Of a stretch of 64,000 bases of DNA, positions 21,799 through 34,411 are shown piece by piece (the first letter of the stretch is position 1; the number at the start of each line of letters is the position of its first letter). A program made the translations under genes and the position numbers. Origin of the DNA: Lentinus brumalis (lineage: Eukaryota; Basidiomycota; Agaricomycetes; Polyporales; Polyporaceae); the NCBI GenBank assembly GCA_001792895.1, contig MARA01000038.1:310001-374000 (forward strand). The letters are read 5' to 3'. The notes beneath the pieces are model-generated. The model searched no databases. It was not told where the DNA came from and worked only from the letters and a program-made list of their open reading frames with translations.

Positions 21799-24642
21799 TC
21801 ACTGTCCCCAGTTGAAGAAGTCCATCTCGCCGAGGCTACTTGAGTCTGCGGGGTTCTGCCCCATCTGCTGATGCGGCGCGGGCGTCGCACTCGTCTGCCT
21901 CCCCGGGGTCATCCCGTCATGCTGACTCGCCGACGGCGACGGGGCCATAAACGGTCCTCCCCCATATCCCTGCCCTCCACCAGGTCCACCCCACATCTGC
22001 CCGCCAGCTGCAGGCGATCCGCCCCGATACCCGCTCCCTCCTCCGTTGCTGCCCCCAGCGGACCCCGGAGGCGAGCCCATGCCGCCGTACTGCCCGCCTC
22101 CGCCGCCGCCACCCATGCCCATCCCCTGCATCTGCGCGAACGACATCCCGCCACCACCACCGAAGCCCGCATTCTGCATCTGCGACGCCATCCCCCGCTG
22201 TGCTTGTGCCTGGGCCTGCTGGATCATCATCGCGCGCTGCTGCTGCTCCTCAGGACTCTGCCCCGACATCGACATGCGCTGCTGCGAGACTGGCGACGGG
22301 ACGGAGTCCGATGGCGTCCGCGCACTCCGCGCGATGCCCGGCATGCCTGGATTTGACCGGAGGGCCGCGAATTGTGGGCCGTCGATCATCGGGGAGCCCA
22401 TCCCGTTTGGCGAGGAGCCCGATCCTGCGGCTTGCGCCTGGGCTAATCGCATGCGCTCCTGCATCATCTGCTGCTGGTTCATCATTTGCGGATTCATGCC
22501 AGATCCTCCCCCGCCCCGCCACGCAACATCTGCTGCTGCATGGCCCAGAGCTGTCGCTGATGGGGATTCAGCGACGCGAATGTTTGTTGCTGTTGCGGAG
22601 TCAACATCGACCGTGGGTCACCTGGAGGGTACGAGGGTTGCATGGGCGACTGCTGTGATACGGGAGACATCCGTGAAGGACTGCCGTCGCCCGAGTGTTG
22701 TGGAACTAGGGGCCCTTGCATCCCGCCTTGAGGTAGACCGCTCATCCCAGAGCCCCCACCTTGCTGATGCTGACGCTGACGCATCATGTTCTGAGCAATA
22801 TGTCAACTCGCTGCTCCGTGGATTCTTGACGGATATCTCTCTTACCTGAGCTGCGATCACTCTCTGCAACTTATCCTGCAGTGGTAATTGCATAAAGCCA
22901 GGTATTTGCTGCAGCAAGAACTGGACGAAAGGGTGGTTCGGAGTTTGCAGTAACTGGAAGGCCTGAACAGCTTGCGGGCCCATACTCGTCAGCACCGCCA
23001 TCTGCTGAGGGTTCAAGTTCGGGATGTTCGACATCGAAGACGGACCGGCGACGTTGTTCATGGGCATTCCTGACGGTGGGACATCTGCCGGGCATTATCG
23101 ACATGTTGCTGATGTGCCTGTATTTGTCGCATCTGCGCCGCCTGCCGCGCACGAGCGGCTGCGAGTTGCGCCTCGTTCAGAGCACCTGAGGGCACCGGAG
23201 GAGGCGGCATGGATGGACTGCCTAATCGAGGAACGGGGCCTGCAGACATACCCGGAGCACCGAGTATTTGCGAAGGTGGATGTGGGGTGGAAGGACCGGC
23301 ACCAGGAGTAGGGAATGAGCCCGGTATTTGAACCTTGGTCTCACCTGTGTCGCGTCGTTTGTGGGTTCCGTCCTGACCAGCCTCCTCTGCACGCTCCCGC
23401 TTCGCGTTGCCGTTCAAAGCACCGACTTGCTGTCGCCGCGCGAGTTGCTTCGCGAAGATCGTAGGAAGCTCACGATATATCTGCAATATCCGCGGCATCT
23501 CGGGAACTTCCACGACGGGAGGAGGATCTATCATAGGGAGTACCATCATGTTTTGGCTCTGCGCATGTATGAGATGACCGGACGTAAGTCAGACAGGGCA
23601 GCTACGCACGACTTTGTGGTTGTCATCGGCCGCGGCTGCAAGCCAAGTCAAGTTTGACTGCAGTCTTAATGAGTATCTTCGGAGCGCAACTGTCAGACTT
23701 CATACGAATTGGATAGGGGAGAAATCGTACTGGTGGACGTTCGGATCGTTCATGGTTATCCCTCGCGCTTGCAAGTCCATGGTTACTCTGCAAGCTCGTG
23801 AGCGGAAAGGCCAAGCGCTTCCCTTGACATCAAACTGACCGAAGTAGTAGGGAGTTGAGCTCCAATATACTGACCACTTTAGGATCAGGAGGTGACGCCT
23901 TGGTAGGCGCGCTAGGATGGGAGGTATGGCTTGACGACAAGCCGTCTGGCATCGGGGATTGGGTGTGTTGCTCCAGCTTCGGTGCAAGTGGACCATCGAC
24001 GGAGTTCTCGCTAGTCCGTCTCGCGAGGACAGTGGGAGTGCGGTTCGGAGATGAGCCAGGGGCGTTTTGTGGCTGAGGCTCTTTTGTCGACGCGGAGGCT
24101 ACAACGACGCGATGCAATGTGTAAGACTCCTTTCCCTGCGGACGAACGAGGTCTGATCGCACCATTCGTCTGTCCCTCCGCCGCGTCCGTCGAACCACCA
24201 TCCCCTCGGTCGCGTTGGATGGGCCGTCGGCCGCTCCATTCTCGTCGTCTGGAGCAGTTTCTGGAGCTGAGGACAGATCGCTGAGAGGAGTAGACTGACG
24301 GGATGCCCTTTCAACTTCGTTTGCGGCCTGGTCGCTGGACCTCTCCTGATTCTGAACCCCGCCGTCGTCCGTGGGCACCTGCTCTGGTGGGGCTGCGGGC
24401 GCGTCCATGGTGTGGTTTGGCGACGCAGCATCCGGGGGAGGAGTGAGTGAGGACGTGCTATCCGGGGGAGGAGACCGCGCCTCGTCAGGGCTGCTGGTGG
24501 ATGGCGCATGGAGGGAGGATTCTTCCGCTTCTGCGGGCGTCATGGCACCGTTCGCAGCAGGAACGGAAGACTGAGAGTCAGAGGAGACAAGTTCGGCTGT
24601 AGGATTGTCTGGTTGGGCAGGTGTCTTGGACGAGTCTGACAA
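21799..24642 (-). CDS. SSXT (SS18/GIF-like) domain protein, Q/M/G-rich; two apparent frameshifts
   Basis: Five exons: 24642-23840, 23787-23731, 23664-23610, 23558-22846 and 22790-21799. The first exon encodes an S/P/T-rich region with an RRTRRRDRR basic patch. The assembled segment ILELNSLLLRV, LQARGITMNDPNVHQ, LQSNLTWLAAAADDNHK matches the SSXT pattern (N-LL-C-x-x-Q-x-x-G ... NLxYLAxxAD) of animal SS18 and plant GIF, co-activators linked to SWI/SNF. It continues with QNMMVLPMIDPPPV and IYRELPTIFAKQLARRQQ, then long Q/M- and G-rich tracts, ending EMDFFNWGQ. Frame breaks needing one added base occur at 23069-23070 and in the C run 22508-22512. The SSXT call is from pattern recognition and needs a profile search. 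Confidence 0.7.
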
Positions 24643-26798
24643 GAACTGTTCCTGAGATTCCTGATAGAATGGTCTGCCATCACGGCCGGGCGAGGACCAG
24701 TGGGGGAGTTTGGGAGGATGTGGTTTTGGGAGTCAGCAGGGCCGGGGATGGAGGTGTGATTGTGATCGAGATGAATCATGGTAATCTGCAGTCGCCAGAT
24801 ATAGCGGGGCAGAAGACGGGGCGTACGGGGCGGGCGTGTAGAACGTCCACGATGCGAAAAGATGGGGTTGCCAGAGGAGGGGCAGCCCGCAGATTCCGAG
24901 AAGCTGCAGCCGATGATCAGGCGGGGGAGGAGGCAGACAGCGTGTGTTTCTCCGCGGAGACGAACGCAGGACGGAGCCGGAGAGCAGCTCGAGGAAGACC
25001 GGGTAGCAGAGGGCCAGCTGGGAGCAGTGAGAGCGGGCGGGAGACTGGCGACAGCGGGCCCAGTCTGCGTGAGAGTTTGCTACCGCATCGGGCGAGGTGC
25101 ACCGTGTGTCGCGCGCAGTGGCCTGTCCGCGCAGTCTGCAGCGCTCATGTCGTTGCGGGGAGGTTGTGCACGGTGGACGTCGAGCGAGAGGGTGCTTTAT
25201 ATACTGCCGGACGCTGCCACAGAACCCTGACGTTCCGGGCTCCAGATACACAGATCTTGGCACCGAGCGAGCATTTACGCAGCGTGATCGATTCCATCCG
25301 TCCCTCAGATCACGCAACCTATCTGCTTTCGGATCCGAGATGCTCATTGCAAGTCCTCGCTCGATCTAACGTATGTCATACAGCCCTGGCGCTGCCCCTG
25401 TGCAGCAACTCGTTCTGCCCCGTACGTCATGAGCGAGTGTCACACGAGGCCGTCCTTCTTTCATTCAGAACCGTCGCAGTCCTGCGTGCAGCCCCAGTGA
25501 CCACCCCCAAGGCTCGAGGACCGCAACCTAGAAACATCAGCCGGGCGCTCGCTGTTCGTCCACGCGTCCGGTCATGACAACAGCCCGTCTTCGCCGCGCT
25601 CTCATGCTCGAGTCCGCGTCCGCAGTGCGTCTCTGCAGGTTCGTGCAGCGTCGCACGACCTGATAGGTTCGACGGAACGGATGCCGACCAATGTGTCATT
25701 TGGCCCTCCGTCATGGCGTCGATTCATTCTATCGCCCTCGTCAGATGCGAACGTTCCATGGAATGCAAGACCGAAGTGACGAACCTGTGGCAGAGGCACG
25801 CGTTGCACAAAACCCCGAACTTCATCGGCGCGGGCGCGCAAGCATAGTATGCAACAGCAACATGGGGAACTCGAGGTTCTAATGGCGAGCGACTGGCGCA
25901 ACGCAGAAGCGCATGGTGTCCTGATCGAGGTCAGTGAGCAACCACTGTGCTCCCCCGAGCCCTCGAGCTTCATGCTTCCGGTTGACGTTCACATAACACA
26001 CAAGCCCTCGGGACGTCGGCCCAGCGCTTGACTTCGACAAGATAAGCTGGGAACAGCTCGCTGCGCGTCTGCAGGACCCACTGTACATAAGTGCGAACTG
26101 CATGCGCAATGAGAGCGTCAGTCATAGTCTTGACGAAGGGGGCACTTGCCACTGGAGGCTCGTTCAGAACATCCCGCGCGCGGTGTCTTTTGTTGTGGCT
26201 ACCTGCTCCTGGTCTGAAGTATCCCTTATGCATGACAGGCTTGGCCCATATGAACTAAGCAGTCGGTCAAACAGAGTTCGGGTGTTCGCGATCGCGATTC
26301 CTGCGGGCCCGGCGAGGATAAGGTGACGCAAAGCTACGTATATCGTTGTCCTACTAGCACTCTATTAGTCCAGGAAGAATAAGAAATATTGGTCCTGGAC
26401 TTACCTAGCCTGTCGGGATCAGGAATCTGCAGGAGAGGTCATGAGTAGTACTTCGATCGCGACTTGCCGGAACATCCAGGAGGAAGAGGAGGGACCACCG
26501 TGTTCCGGTTCCGAATTCAAAGAGTCCCAGTATCAATGGCCGCATAGCACGAGGTAGCGATCATCACGTCTTGTGTCGAAACTCATGCATCATGCATGAA
26601 CCTTAGATGCAGAATGTTGCCCAGAAGGTGAAAGACTGGAGTAACCTGGAGTTTGAGACAACCATGAAGGTTACCGTCGAGAGCCGAAGCGCTCGCAGGA
26701 GCGTCTATGGGATTGAAGCTCCGACCGGCACCAACCGCTCGACTTAGCAGAGAGGGCCTCGCAACAGCAGGACCCAGCATCGAACGGCCGTCAAGACC
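24643..26798. other. long intergenic region, 2.1 kb
   Basis: No gene was supported. Long open frames exist on both strands at 24.6-25.6 kb, but they lack family motifs and carry the composition of G/C-rich promoter DNA. Near 26000-26200 a minus-strand frame reads protein-like (ALIAHAVRTYVQWVLQTRSE) without start or neighbours; it may be an old remnant. The end is the RPS25 promoter and leader. Confidence 0.4.
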
Positions 26799-27343
26799 AT
26801 GGTGAGTGTCGCTGCCAGTCTGAAAACCCGTGGATAGGCAGCCATGCATGCCCGACAGACGTCGAGGACGTTGCGGATATCGTTGGGATGGTCGTTATGC
26901 ATGGATGGCTGCCGTCCGACCCGGATGACACGAGTAAACGCTGACTTGACGACCCCTTCCCTCTAGGCCAAGGCTAAGGCAGCACCCACGTCCTCCAGCA
27001 GCAGCAAGGCTGCCAAGAAGAAGAAGTGGTCCAAGGGCAAGGTCAAGGACAAGGCGCAGCACGCCGTCGTCCTCGACAAGCCGACCTACGACCGTATCCT
27101 GAAGGAGGTCCCCACCTTCCGCTTCATCAGCCAGTCCATCCTCATCGAGAGGCTGAAGATCAACGGAAGCTTGGCACGGGTTGCTATCAGGCACTTGGAG
27201 AAGGAGGGTCAGATCAAGAGGATCGTGCACCACAGCGGCCAATTGATCTACAGTGCGTAGCCTCCTCCATCTATCCATGGGCGACTGGGATTAATGTGTC
27301 TCTTGATCCACCAGCACGGTCAACGGGAGGTGGCGCAGAGTAA
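26799..27343 (+). CDS. RPS25: 40S ribosomal protein eS25
   Basis: Small-subunit ribosomal protein of 105 aa. Exon 1 contributes only the ATG (26799-26801), directly followed by GTGAGT; a 165-base intron follows; exon 2 is 26967-27252 and exon 3 27315-27343. The basic N-terminus [20 protein letters not shown] leads into the conserved winged-helix core: [51 protein letters not shown]. It ends RSTGGGAE. An ATG-only first exon and a long first intron are common in fungal ribosomal protein genes. Intact. Confidence 0.95.
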
Positions 27344-28160
27344 ACTGCTCTCTTTCCGTCGGGTTCCGCTTTCAGTATCGTTGCATGCACGCATATGTAT
27401 TACTCCCCACAAAACATGCCATGACATGCCCCAGCCCATCTATCTGCCTGCTCCTGAGTGAAGACCGAAGTTCCTGAGACGATTCGCGACAAGGCGACGC
27501 AGCTCAGTGAGACTGACCCCTGCAACGCACTAGCACTGGCCTGCCGTTCGCACGTACCTGCATTCTCCTGCTATGCTGACTTGTCTTCGCAAGGAAAGTC
27601 CCTCGCACAGCTTCCACCGGGCGCTAGCGAGTGCCACCCGGAACCCCGACACGCGGCCCTCAGGATGCTTCTCGAGGCCAAAGCAGCTCTTATCCAGGGA
27701 TGTCACGAACAAAAGCCGATCATTCCTGCTTTTACCGTGGATATCAGCAAGTCGACCCGTGGCGCTTTGTGCCACCGAGACATCTCAGGTCTCCAGCGCC
27801 CGTCGTTCATCGCTTTTCGCCCCAACCCTCCATCACCGCTCTGCCGGACAACACGCGTTATTTGGGCCCGTTGTGGGCCTTCGCGACCGCTTTGGCAGGG
27901 CATGTCTACTGCTCGGCTAGGCCGCTTTGACCTGACTGCACGTATAAGAGTGGACCCCTGCGCCTGCCGCAGCGTAAAAATCCATCGCGTCCCTGACCAC
28001 CGTTCTTCTCGCCCCCGCAGTCGCCGTCTGCAGCCAGTTTTCCGCAGACTTATCCAGGCCACGGCTTTTAAAGGGTCGCTCGCCTGAACTTGACCTCGAG
28101 AACTCGAGCCCCACGATTGCTGCCACTGCTTAGTCTCGACTCTCCGCCACGGCCGCAAAT
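27344..28160. other. intergenic, 0.8 kb
   Basis: An uninterrupted 209-codon frame (27458-28087) lies here on the plus strand, but it has no recognisable motifs and its opposite strand is also open. I treat it as chance. The last part is the promoter of the next cyclin. Confidence 0.5.
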
Positions 28161-29500
28161 ATGTCGTCCACCGTGCCCACCGACCCTAGGCTCATGCAGA
28201 TGTTCCGTACTCCCATGTCGGAAGCCGTCGTCGGTACGTATCTCGCAACGCTCAAACGCCCCCAGTCGAACTCACATTTCGCAGACTACTTCGTCGACAA
28301 GGTCACGACGACTGTGGCGCGGACCACCATCGCGCAGCCGTACAAGGCTGCTTTCGAGCTGAAGACATATTATCTCATGTACTTCGTACATAACATGATC
28401 GTCTCGGCAGGTCTCGACATGCAGGTCGTCCTTACGGCCATCGTCTATCTCGACCGGATGCGCGTCGAGGAGCTATGGGCCTACGGGGACGAGTACATCT
28501 GCGAGCGTCTCACAGTCGGCGCGCTCAAGCTTGCACAGAAGGTCCGTCTCCTTGCTTGACTAGCAACTGTCGCGTCGCTGACCTCGACGTCTGCCAGTGG
28601 TTGTACGATGAGCGTCACCACCACACGAAGTGGACGCATCCATCGCAGTTCAGCCGGCAGGACGTCGACATCATGGAGCGGCATTTCCTCCGGATGATCG
28701 ACTATAACTGCTGGGCCTCTCCGGGGGCTTACCTCGAGCACCACGCCCCGCTCATGCGGTACGTGAGCCGGCTCAACACTATCCACGCCCGGACCCAGCG
28801 CGCTTCCATCTTTCCCCCGCGCAAACCCGAGGAGCCCCGCATCTTCCTCTCGGAGCCCAAGCCCGAACTTCAATCCGTCTCCGTCTCCAATCCCGAGCCG
28901 GCGCAGGCGTCTCACTCTGCGGCGGACCTCCCCGACCTCATGTACCCCGAGCCGTCACTCGCCTCCCCGATGTCGATGTCGGAGGACGAGTACGACGCGA
29001 TCTTCTCTTCGGACGACGAGTCCTCGGACGAGTCGCCGGAAGCCATCACACCCCCGGACGCAGCACGCCACGCCCAGCCGGCCGCAGTGCATGCTTCTGC
29101 TTCTGCTGCTGCCACCGGCACGAACACTCACGCTGCGACGCAGGCGGCGGCAGGCCAGCAGGCGGACGTCGACCAGCTCTACCTGCAGGAGGTCCGCGAC
29201 GCCGAGATGGAGGCGCGCATCCGGTTCTACGCCGCAGACCACGGCACGGTCCTCTACCCCTGCGGCACGCCGCAGTTCGTCCCGCCCTCGCCTTCGCCGT
29301 CCAACTTGCAGCACTACGAGCGTCGCGGCTCGGACCCGGTCCTGCTCGCCACACGTGCCCATGTCCCTGCTGTGAAGCAGGGCCAGCGTGAGGGTGGGGG
29401 CTACGCACACGCCCAGCCGTGGCACCAGATGCAGGCGTGGCGGTCGGCGGGCCTGTCCGGGAACACGACCTGGGGCACGCTAGGGCTGTTCGTCAGCTGA
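28161..29500 (+). CDS. cyclin-domain protein (PCL-like)
   Basis: Two exons (28161-28541, 28598-29500) give 427 aa. The cyclin box covers about residues 25-165: FADYFVDKVTTTVART, then AAFELKTYYLMYFVHNMIV, VVLTAIVYLDRMR, ICERLTVGALKLAQKW and VDIMERHFLRMIDYNCW. The C-terminal half is acidic and S/P-rich (DEYDAIFSSDDESSDESPE) with an A/T-rich spacer, and ends WGTLGLFVS. Fungal cyclins of this shape pair with Pho85-like kinases. The specific subclass is unclear. It is one of three cyclins in this window and shares little sequence with the other two outside the box. Intact, no frame breaks. Confidence 0.85.
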
Positions 29501-30146
29501 ACGAGTCCATGCCTGGCTGTCATTAACGAGCAATTGCTCAACGCGTTGCGGTGTCCGCCTGAGCTCAGGGCGTGTCCCGTGTGGGATGTGGGAATCGATA
29601 CCAGATGGCATCGAGAACGTACCCTCGCCACACGGACTTCGGATCCTTTGTCCTCCGTTCCTCCGTCTCTCTTGTTACCTGTGCTTGTACTGCTGTAACT
29701 CGGACGAAATGGGTCGCTCCAACTCTCTCTACGTTTCGGCCCTTGGTTCCCGCACCTTGTTCGTACTGTACTTGTCCCGCTCGGCTGTGCTGCCCACCAG
29801 CTTGTGTTCTCATTTCGCTGTTGCTGTACGATAGCGTAGACGTCGTGGTGTACTGTCTGCTTGGTCTCCTAGCTCTTACGGATCGGAATCGGATTTATTC
29901 GCGCCTCCGAGACGTCAATGTCTCCGGGTGGCATGTCGAAGTTGACATCCTCAGTCTGGTGTGATCTCGCAACGACATAAGTAACAAGTACTACTAAGCG
30001 TTGCCCCATTACTTACCCCGCACGGGCGCTACAGTGGTGTATGCATGACGTTCAATCGGAGTCGGGCCGGAACGTTCTCTGTCTTAACACCCAGACGAGG
30101 TCAGTCCGCCTTGTCGCACGCCAGCTCTTTAAAACTTACCACCAAC
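29501..30146. other. intergenic, 0.65 kb
   Basis: No gene was supported. It holds the 3' UTR of the cyclin and the promoter of the kinase gene, with a C/T-rich leader and ACCAACATG at the start. Confidence 0.55.
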
Positions 30147-32386
30147 ATGTCGCAGGGTCCCTACTACATCGGCGTCGACGTCGGCACTGGCTCTGTCCGC
30201 GCAGGGCTCGTCAAGCCCGATGGCACTATCGTCGCCTCCTTTACGGAGGAGACCACCACCTGGCGCGATCCGGAGGATCACCGCATCTTCGAGCAATCGA
30301 CGAACAACATCTGGGACGGCATGTGCAAATGCATCAAGGCCTGTATGAAGGAGGCCAAGGTCGCGCCATCTGAGGTCAAGGGAATCGGCTTTGACGCGAC
30401 ATGCTCTCTCGCGGTCTCCGACATGAACGGCAAGCCGGTCGTCGTGACCAAGGGCGAGCAGCTCGGACAGAACGGCGATCGCAACATCATTCTGTGGGCG
30501 GACCACCGTGCCGAGAAGGAGGCGGAGCTCATCAACAGCACCGGCTCGGTCGTGCTGGACTACGTTGGCGGAACTATGAGTGTGCGTCTTTCATCTCGGC
30601 AGTCGGAACCACATTCATGACCTTGTGTGCGTGCTATCATAGCTCGAGATGGAGATCCCCAAGACTCTCTGGCTCAAGAACAACATGAAGCCCGAGCTGT
30701 TCAAGCGCTCCCAGTTCTTTGACCTTCCTGACTTCCTGACGTACCGCGCGACTGGCTATAACCGCCGCTCGTGCTGCTCGGTCGCGTGCAAGTGCTCCTA
30801 CGTCCCAACAAAGAACGGATGGCAGCCCGACTTCTTCCAAAAGATTGGTCTCGGCGAGTTTGTCGAGAACAACTTCGCGCAGCTCGGTCAGGAGGAGGTC
30901 CTTACCGCCGGTATGCCCGTCGGGAACGGCCTCTCGAAGCAGGCCGCCGAGGAGACAGGCTTGCTCGAGGGTACCCCTGTTGGCAGCGGTGTCATTGACG
31001 CGTGAGTTCACTTCCATTTCCATCAAGGACATATATGAAATCCTGTCACGCAGGTACGCTGGCTGGCTCGGGACCGTCGCTGCGAAGTACACGTTGGACG
31101 GAAAGCTCGCCAAGGAGGACCCCTCGCTTGATGAGTCCAGGCACAGACTGGCGGCTGTCGCGGGAACGAGCACTTGCCACATCGTTGCGGTATGCATCTC
31201 ATGTCGGCTGTGAAAGGGCGGCGTTCATATTCTGTGCAGAGCCCCGAGGGCGTTTTCGTCAATGGCGTGTGGGGCCCGTACAAGGACGTGGTCTTCCCTG
31301 GATGGTGGATGAATGAGGGTGGCCAGTCGTCAACTGGGCAGGTGCGTGCGTCGTGCGCCCCTCACAACTGCCGCATTCATTGAGATGAATATAGCTCATT
31401 GACTTCATGATCACGACACATCCAGCGTACGGTAGGCTCAAGGAAGTGGCGGAGCAGCGCAAGACGAACATCCATCAGGGTGAGCGAGGAAGGCGGTGGC
31501 GAGAGTCAGTTCCAGTGCTGACACCGCGTTCTCACAGTCCTGGCCGACGAGCTCGAGAGGCTGCGCAAAGAGAAGGGCGCGGAGAGCTTGACCGAGCTCA
31601 CCAAAGACCTTCACTTCTACCCCGACCTGCATGGTAGGTGCATCCGCGCTCGGCGTCTGATCCTTGGTGTTGACGGGTTAAACCCTCAGGAAACCGTTCT
31701 CCGTTGGCGGATCCCCGCATGACGGGATCAATCGTCGGTCTGCAACTCGTACGTCCCTATGCGTCGTGTCTCGCAACCTCCATACTAATCTGCAACTGAT
31801 ACGCCAGGACTCCGGCCTCAACGACCTGGCGCGCAAGTTCAACGTCACGCTCGAAGCGATTGCGCTGCAGACTCGTCACATCGTCGACCAGATGAACGCC
31901 AAGGGCCACTCGATCCGCTCGATCTACATGTCCGGCGGCCAGGCGAAGAACGCGCCGCTCATGCAGCTGTTCGCCAACACCTGCAACATGCCCGTCGTGC
32001 TCCCGCAAAACAGCGGCGCCGCCGTCGTGCTCGGGGCTGCCATGCTCGGTCGCTTCGCTGGGGAGGCCCAGGGCGACGCGAAGAAACTCGCGATCGAGAA
32101 CCGTGGCGAGGCGCTCTGGGACATCATGGTGAGTACTGCTCTGTCTCAGATCCCAGTGAATGCAGCGACGGCCCTTGGGAGATCGGCGCTTGCTCGCTGC
32201 GACATGACGGGGTGCTGATCATTTCGATGTGCGATGCAGGTCGAGATGACGCCTGCCGGGACGATGGTTGTTCCTGCTGCGAGCGCGAAGGAGAAGAAGC
32301 TGCTCGAGGCCAAGTACAAGATCTTCCTGGAGGCGATCGACATCCAGCGCAGGTGGCGGAAGGAGATGGAGGAGGCCTCCCAGTAG
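30147..32386 (+). CDS. FGGY-family pentulose kinase (D-ribulokinase-like)
   Basis: Carbohydrate kinase that phosphorylates a ketopentose, probably D-ribulose as in the FGGY/Ydr109c branch. Nine exons (30147-30581, 30643-31001, 31054-31189, 31240-31341, 31395-31479, 31538-31633, 31690-31748, 31808-32128, 32240-32386) give 579 aa. The N-terminal ATPase lobe has [16 protein letters not shown] and [11 protein letters not shown]; a [10 protein letters not shown] loop follows. The second lobe has [41 protein letters not shown] and [19 protein letters not shown], then [17 protein letters not shown]. Length and motif order match the pentulose-kinase branch rather than glycerol or xylulose kinases. 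Every junction is in frame. Confidence 0.92.
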
Positions 32387-32821
32387 TTCTCGGGAGTGCC
32401 ACAAAACACACCAAATGGACCAATAGACGATATAGACGAGCTTGAAGTGTACTAATACATGTTCGAACGCTTTGCTTTACAAGGTTGATCTTCTGGTCGC
32501 TGGCTGATCGTTAGCATTGAGCACACCGTAACAAATAGATCAAGTCCCTGCTGGATCCGGGGCCAGATGCTCTAGTACGATATAGTATATGCAGAAACAT
32601 GAACGACCAAAGCACGAAGTCCCGTGGAGTCGAACGGCAGCGACACGTACGTACATTGAACGGGCGGGTTGTCTGTCGTACACTTAACTCAGAGGGAGTG
32701 TTCGAGGGGCATGTGGTCATGATGCATATGCAATAGAATGCATACATAGCTTTTGTAACATCGTGCAAGTGAGGTAGAGCAGCATACAAACAACAACGCG
32801 CGAATCCCAGCGTCAAGCCAC
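32387..32821. other. convergent 3' ends of kinase and RPL2
   Basis: No gene was found. The stretch carries the 3' UTRs of two genes that point toward each other and is AT-richer than its surroundings. Confidence 0.6.
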
Positions 32822-33816
32822 TCAAACGTCCTTGACCTTGACGGTACCACGGAGCAGACCAGTCTAGAGGACACAGGAATATCAGAGCAGAACCTGGTGC
32901 GAGAAGTATAGAACCACATACCCGACGCGCAGCGATGAGACCGACTTTCTGACCGGGGACGGCGGACCGGGCGATCGTCGAGGCCTTACCAATGTGCTGG
33001 TGGTTACCACCACCGTGGGGATGGTCCACGGGGTTCATAGCAACACCACGAGTACGGGGCCAGCTACACATGGGGTCAGTGCCAGGGCGCGCATGCTATA
33101 GAGCTGTTTGACGTACTTGTAACGCTTAGCCTTGTACTTGTGGAATGCACGGCCGGCCTTGAGCAGAGGCTTGTCGATACGGCCACCACCTGCAACAATA
33201 CCGATAGTAGCACGGCAGCTGCCCGAGATCGTCTTCTTCGAGCCGGAAGGAAGACGGACACGGGTCTTGTTCTCATCGGGAGAGTGGCCGATGACGGTCG
33301 CGTAGTTGCCGGACGTGCGGGCGAGCGCACCACGGTCACCAGCCTTCTCCTCAACGTTGCAAACGATCGTACCCTCCGGGCACTGAGAGACGGGGAGGAC
33401 GTTGCCGACCGCAAGCTGCGCCTTCTTGCCGGCGTAGACGAAGGCACCGGTGTGGAGGCCCTCGGTGGCGATGAAAGTCTCCTTGCGGAGCTTGTAGCGG
33501 TAGGGGTCGCGGAAGACGACACGGGCAAGAGGAGCACCACTGTACGGCGCTCAGTATATTGCTGCTCAGGATCACAAATCTGCGACTACGCACCGGCCAG
33601 CGTCGTGAATGATCTCCTTTACGATACCCTTGACGTAGCCATTGCGCTCCGCAAAGTCAAGGGGGCGGAACTGCGCAGGGGCCTTGTTGTGGTGGGTGTG
33701 GGATTTGAACTATACATCACAGAGCGATGTACTCGGTGAGTTAGTGATTAGGAAACACAGGATATGAGACGTACGATCGCGTGGGACCGCCTTTGTGCCC
33801 GAATTACCCTACCCAT
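32822..33816 (-). CDS. RPL2: 60S ribosomal protein uL2 (Rpl2)
   Basis: Large-subunit protein at the peptidyl-transferase centre, 254 aa, the exact length of eukaryotic uL2. Exons: 33816-33775, 33709-33594, 33539-33117, 33063-32922, 32863-32822. Marks: [67 protein letters not shown], and [20 protein letters not shown], which contains the conserved histidine loop. The end reads [13 protein letters not shown]. Four short introns, all GT-AG. It is divergent from the glucosidase II beta gene. Confidence 0.97.
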
Positions 33817-34411
33817 TGCGAATCCTGTAGATAGGCGAGTGTGAGCGAACTGTCCAGAGAGACAAGTTGAGGCGCAGGGAAGTCAAGGGAGGTACATCCA
33901 GATGTCGCCGAGTCCATCCAGCCTGAAGTTGTCCGATTCCGACCGTTGTTTCGCGCTGGACCAGACCAGCGACATCGAGAGAGACTTCCACAGACGTCCA
34001 CAGCGACACGGAGGGGCATACTCACAGTCTTCCTGGTCGGCGGTGTTGTCGATGGCGTTGACGGGCACTCGAGCAAATCCCGGTGTGGCAGTCGGAAGTT
34101 GCCGAGCGGGGACCGAATGCCCGAGCGTCTGGTCGGGCGCCCGACATTGCGGAAAGGTCGGAGTAGAGTAAGTACAGTACTTTCGGATGGACTTGAAGCA
34201 TGTACATACATATTGTACGTCCCCAGATCGTTCATCCTGCGACCTCACAAATAATGACTAGCTAAGTGGTGATCATCCGCAAGCATTGAGGGCTCAGGAC
34301 GCAGCTGGGATCGCAAACACCTGTCACGTGACCATGCCCGCGGTCGTGGCGACCGCCACAGTCCACTTCAAGCTCCACGTAGCTTCAAGTTCATCAAGTC
34401 CACCGCTCTCG
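33817..34411. promoter_or_regulatory. divergent promoter region RPL2 / GTB1
   Basis: The 595 bases between the two start codons contain no supported gene. The region must carry the promoter and leader of a ribosomal protein gene on one side and of an ER glycosidase subunit on the other. The part next to RPL2 is pyrimidine/purine-rich. Confidence 0.4.

Noticed and set aside
24621..25577. 318-codon plus-strand frame
   Set aside because: Overlaps the start of the SSXT gene and G/C-rich promoter DNA; no family features and the opposite strand is equally open.
27458..28087. 209-codon plus-strand frame
   Set aside because: No motifs, no splice signals, and the minus strand is also open over most of it.
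34022..34254. Short ORFs upstream of GTB1
   Set aside because: They fall in the divergent promoter, overlap each other on both strands and have no conserved sequence.
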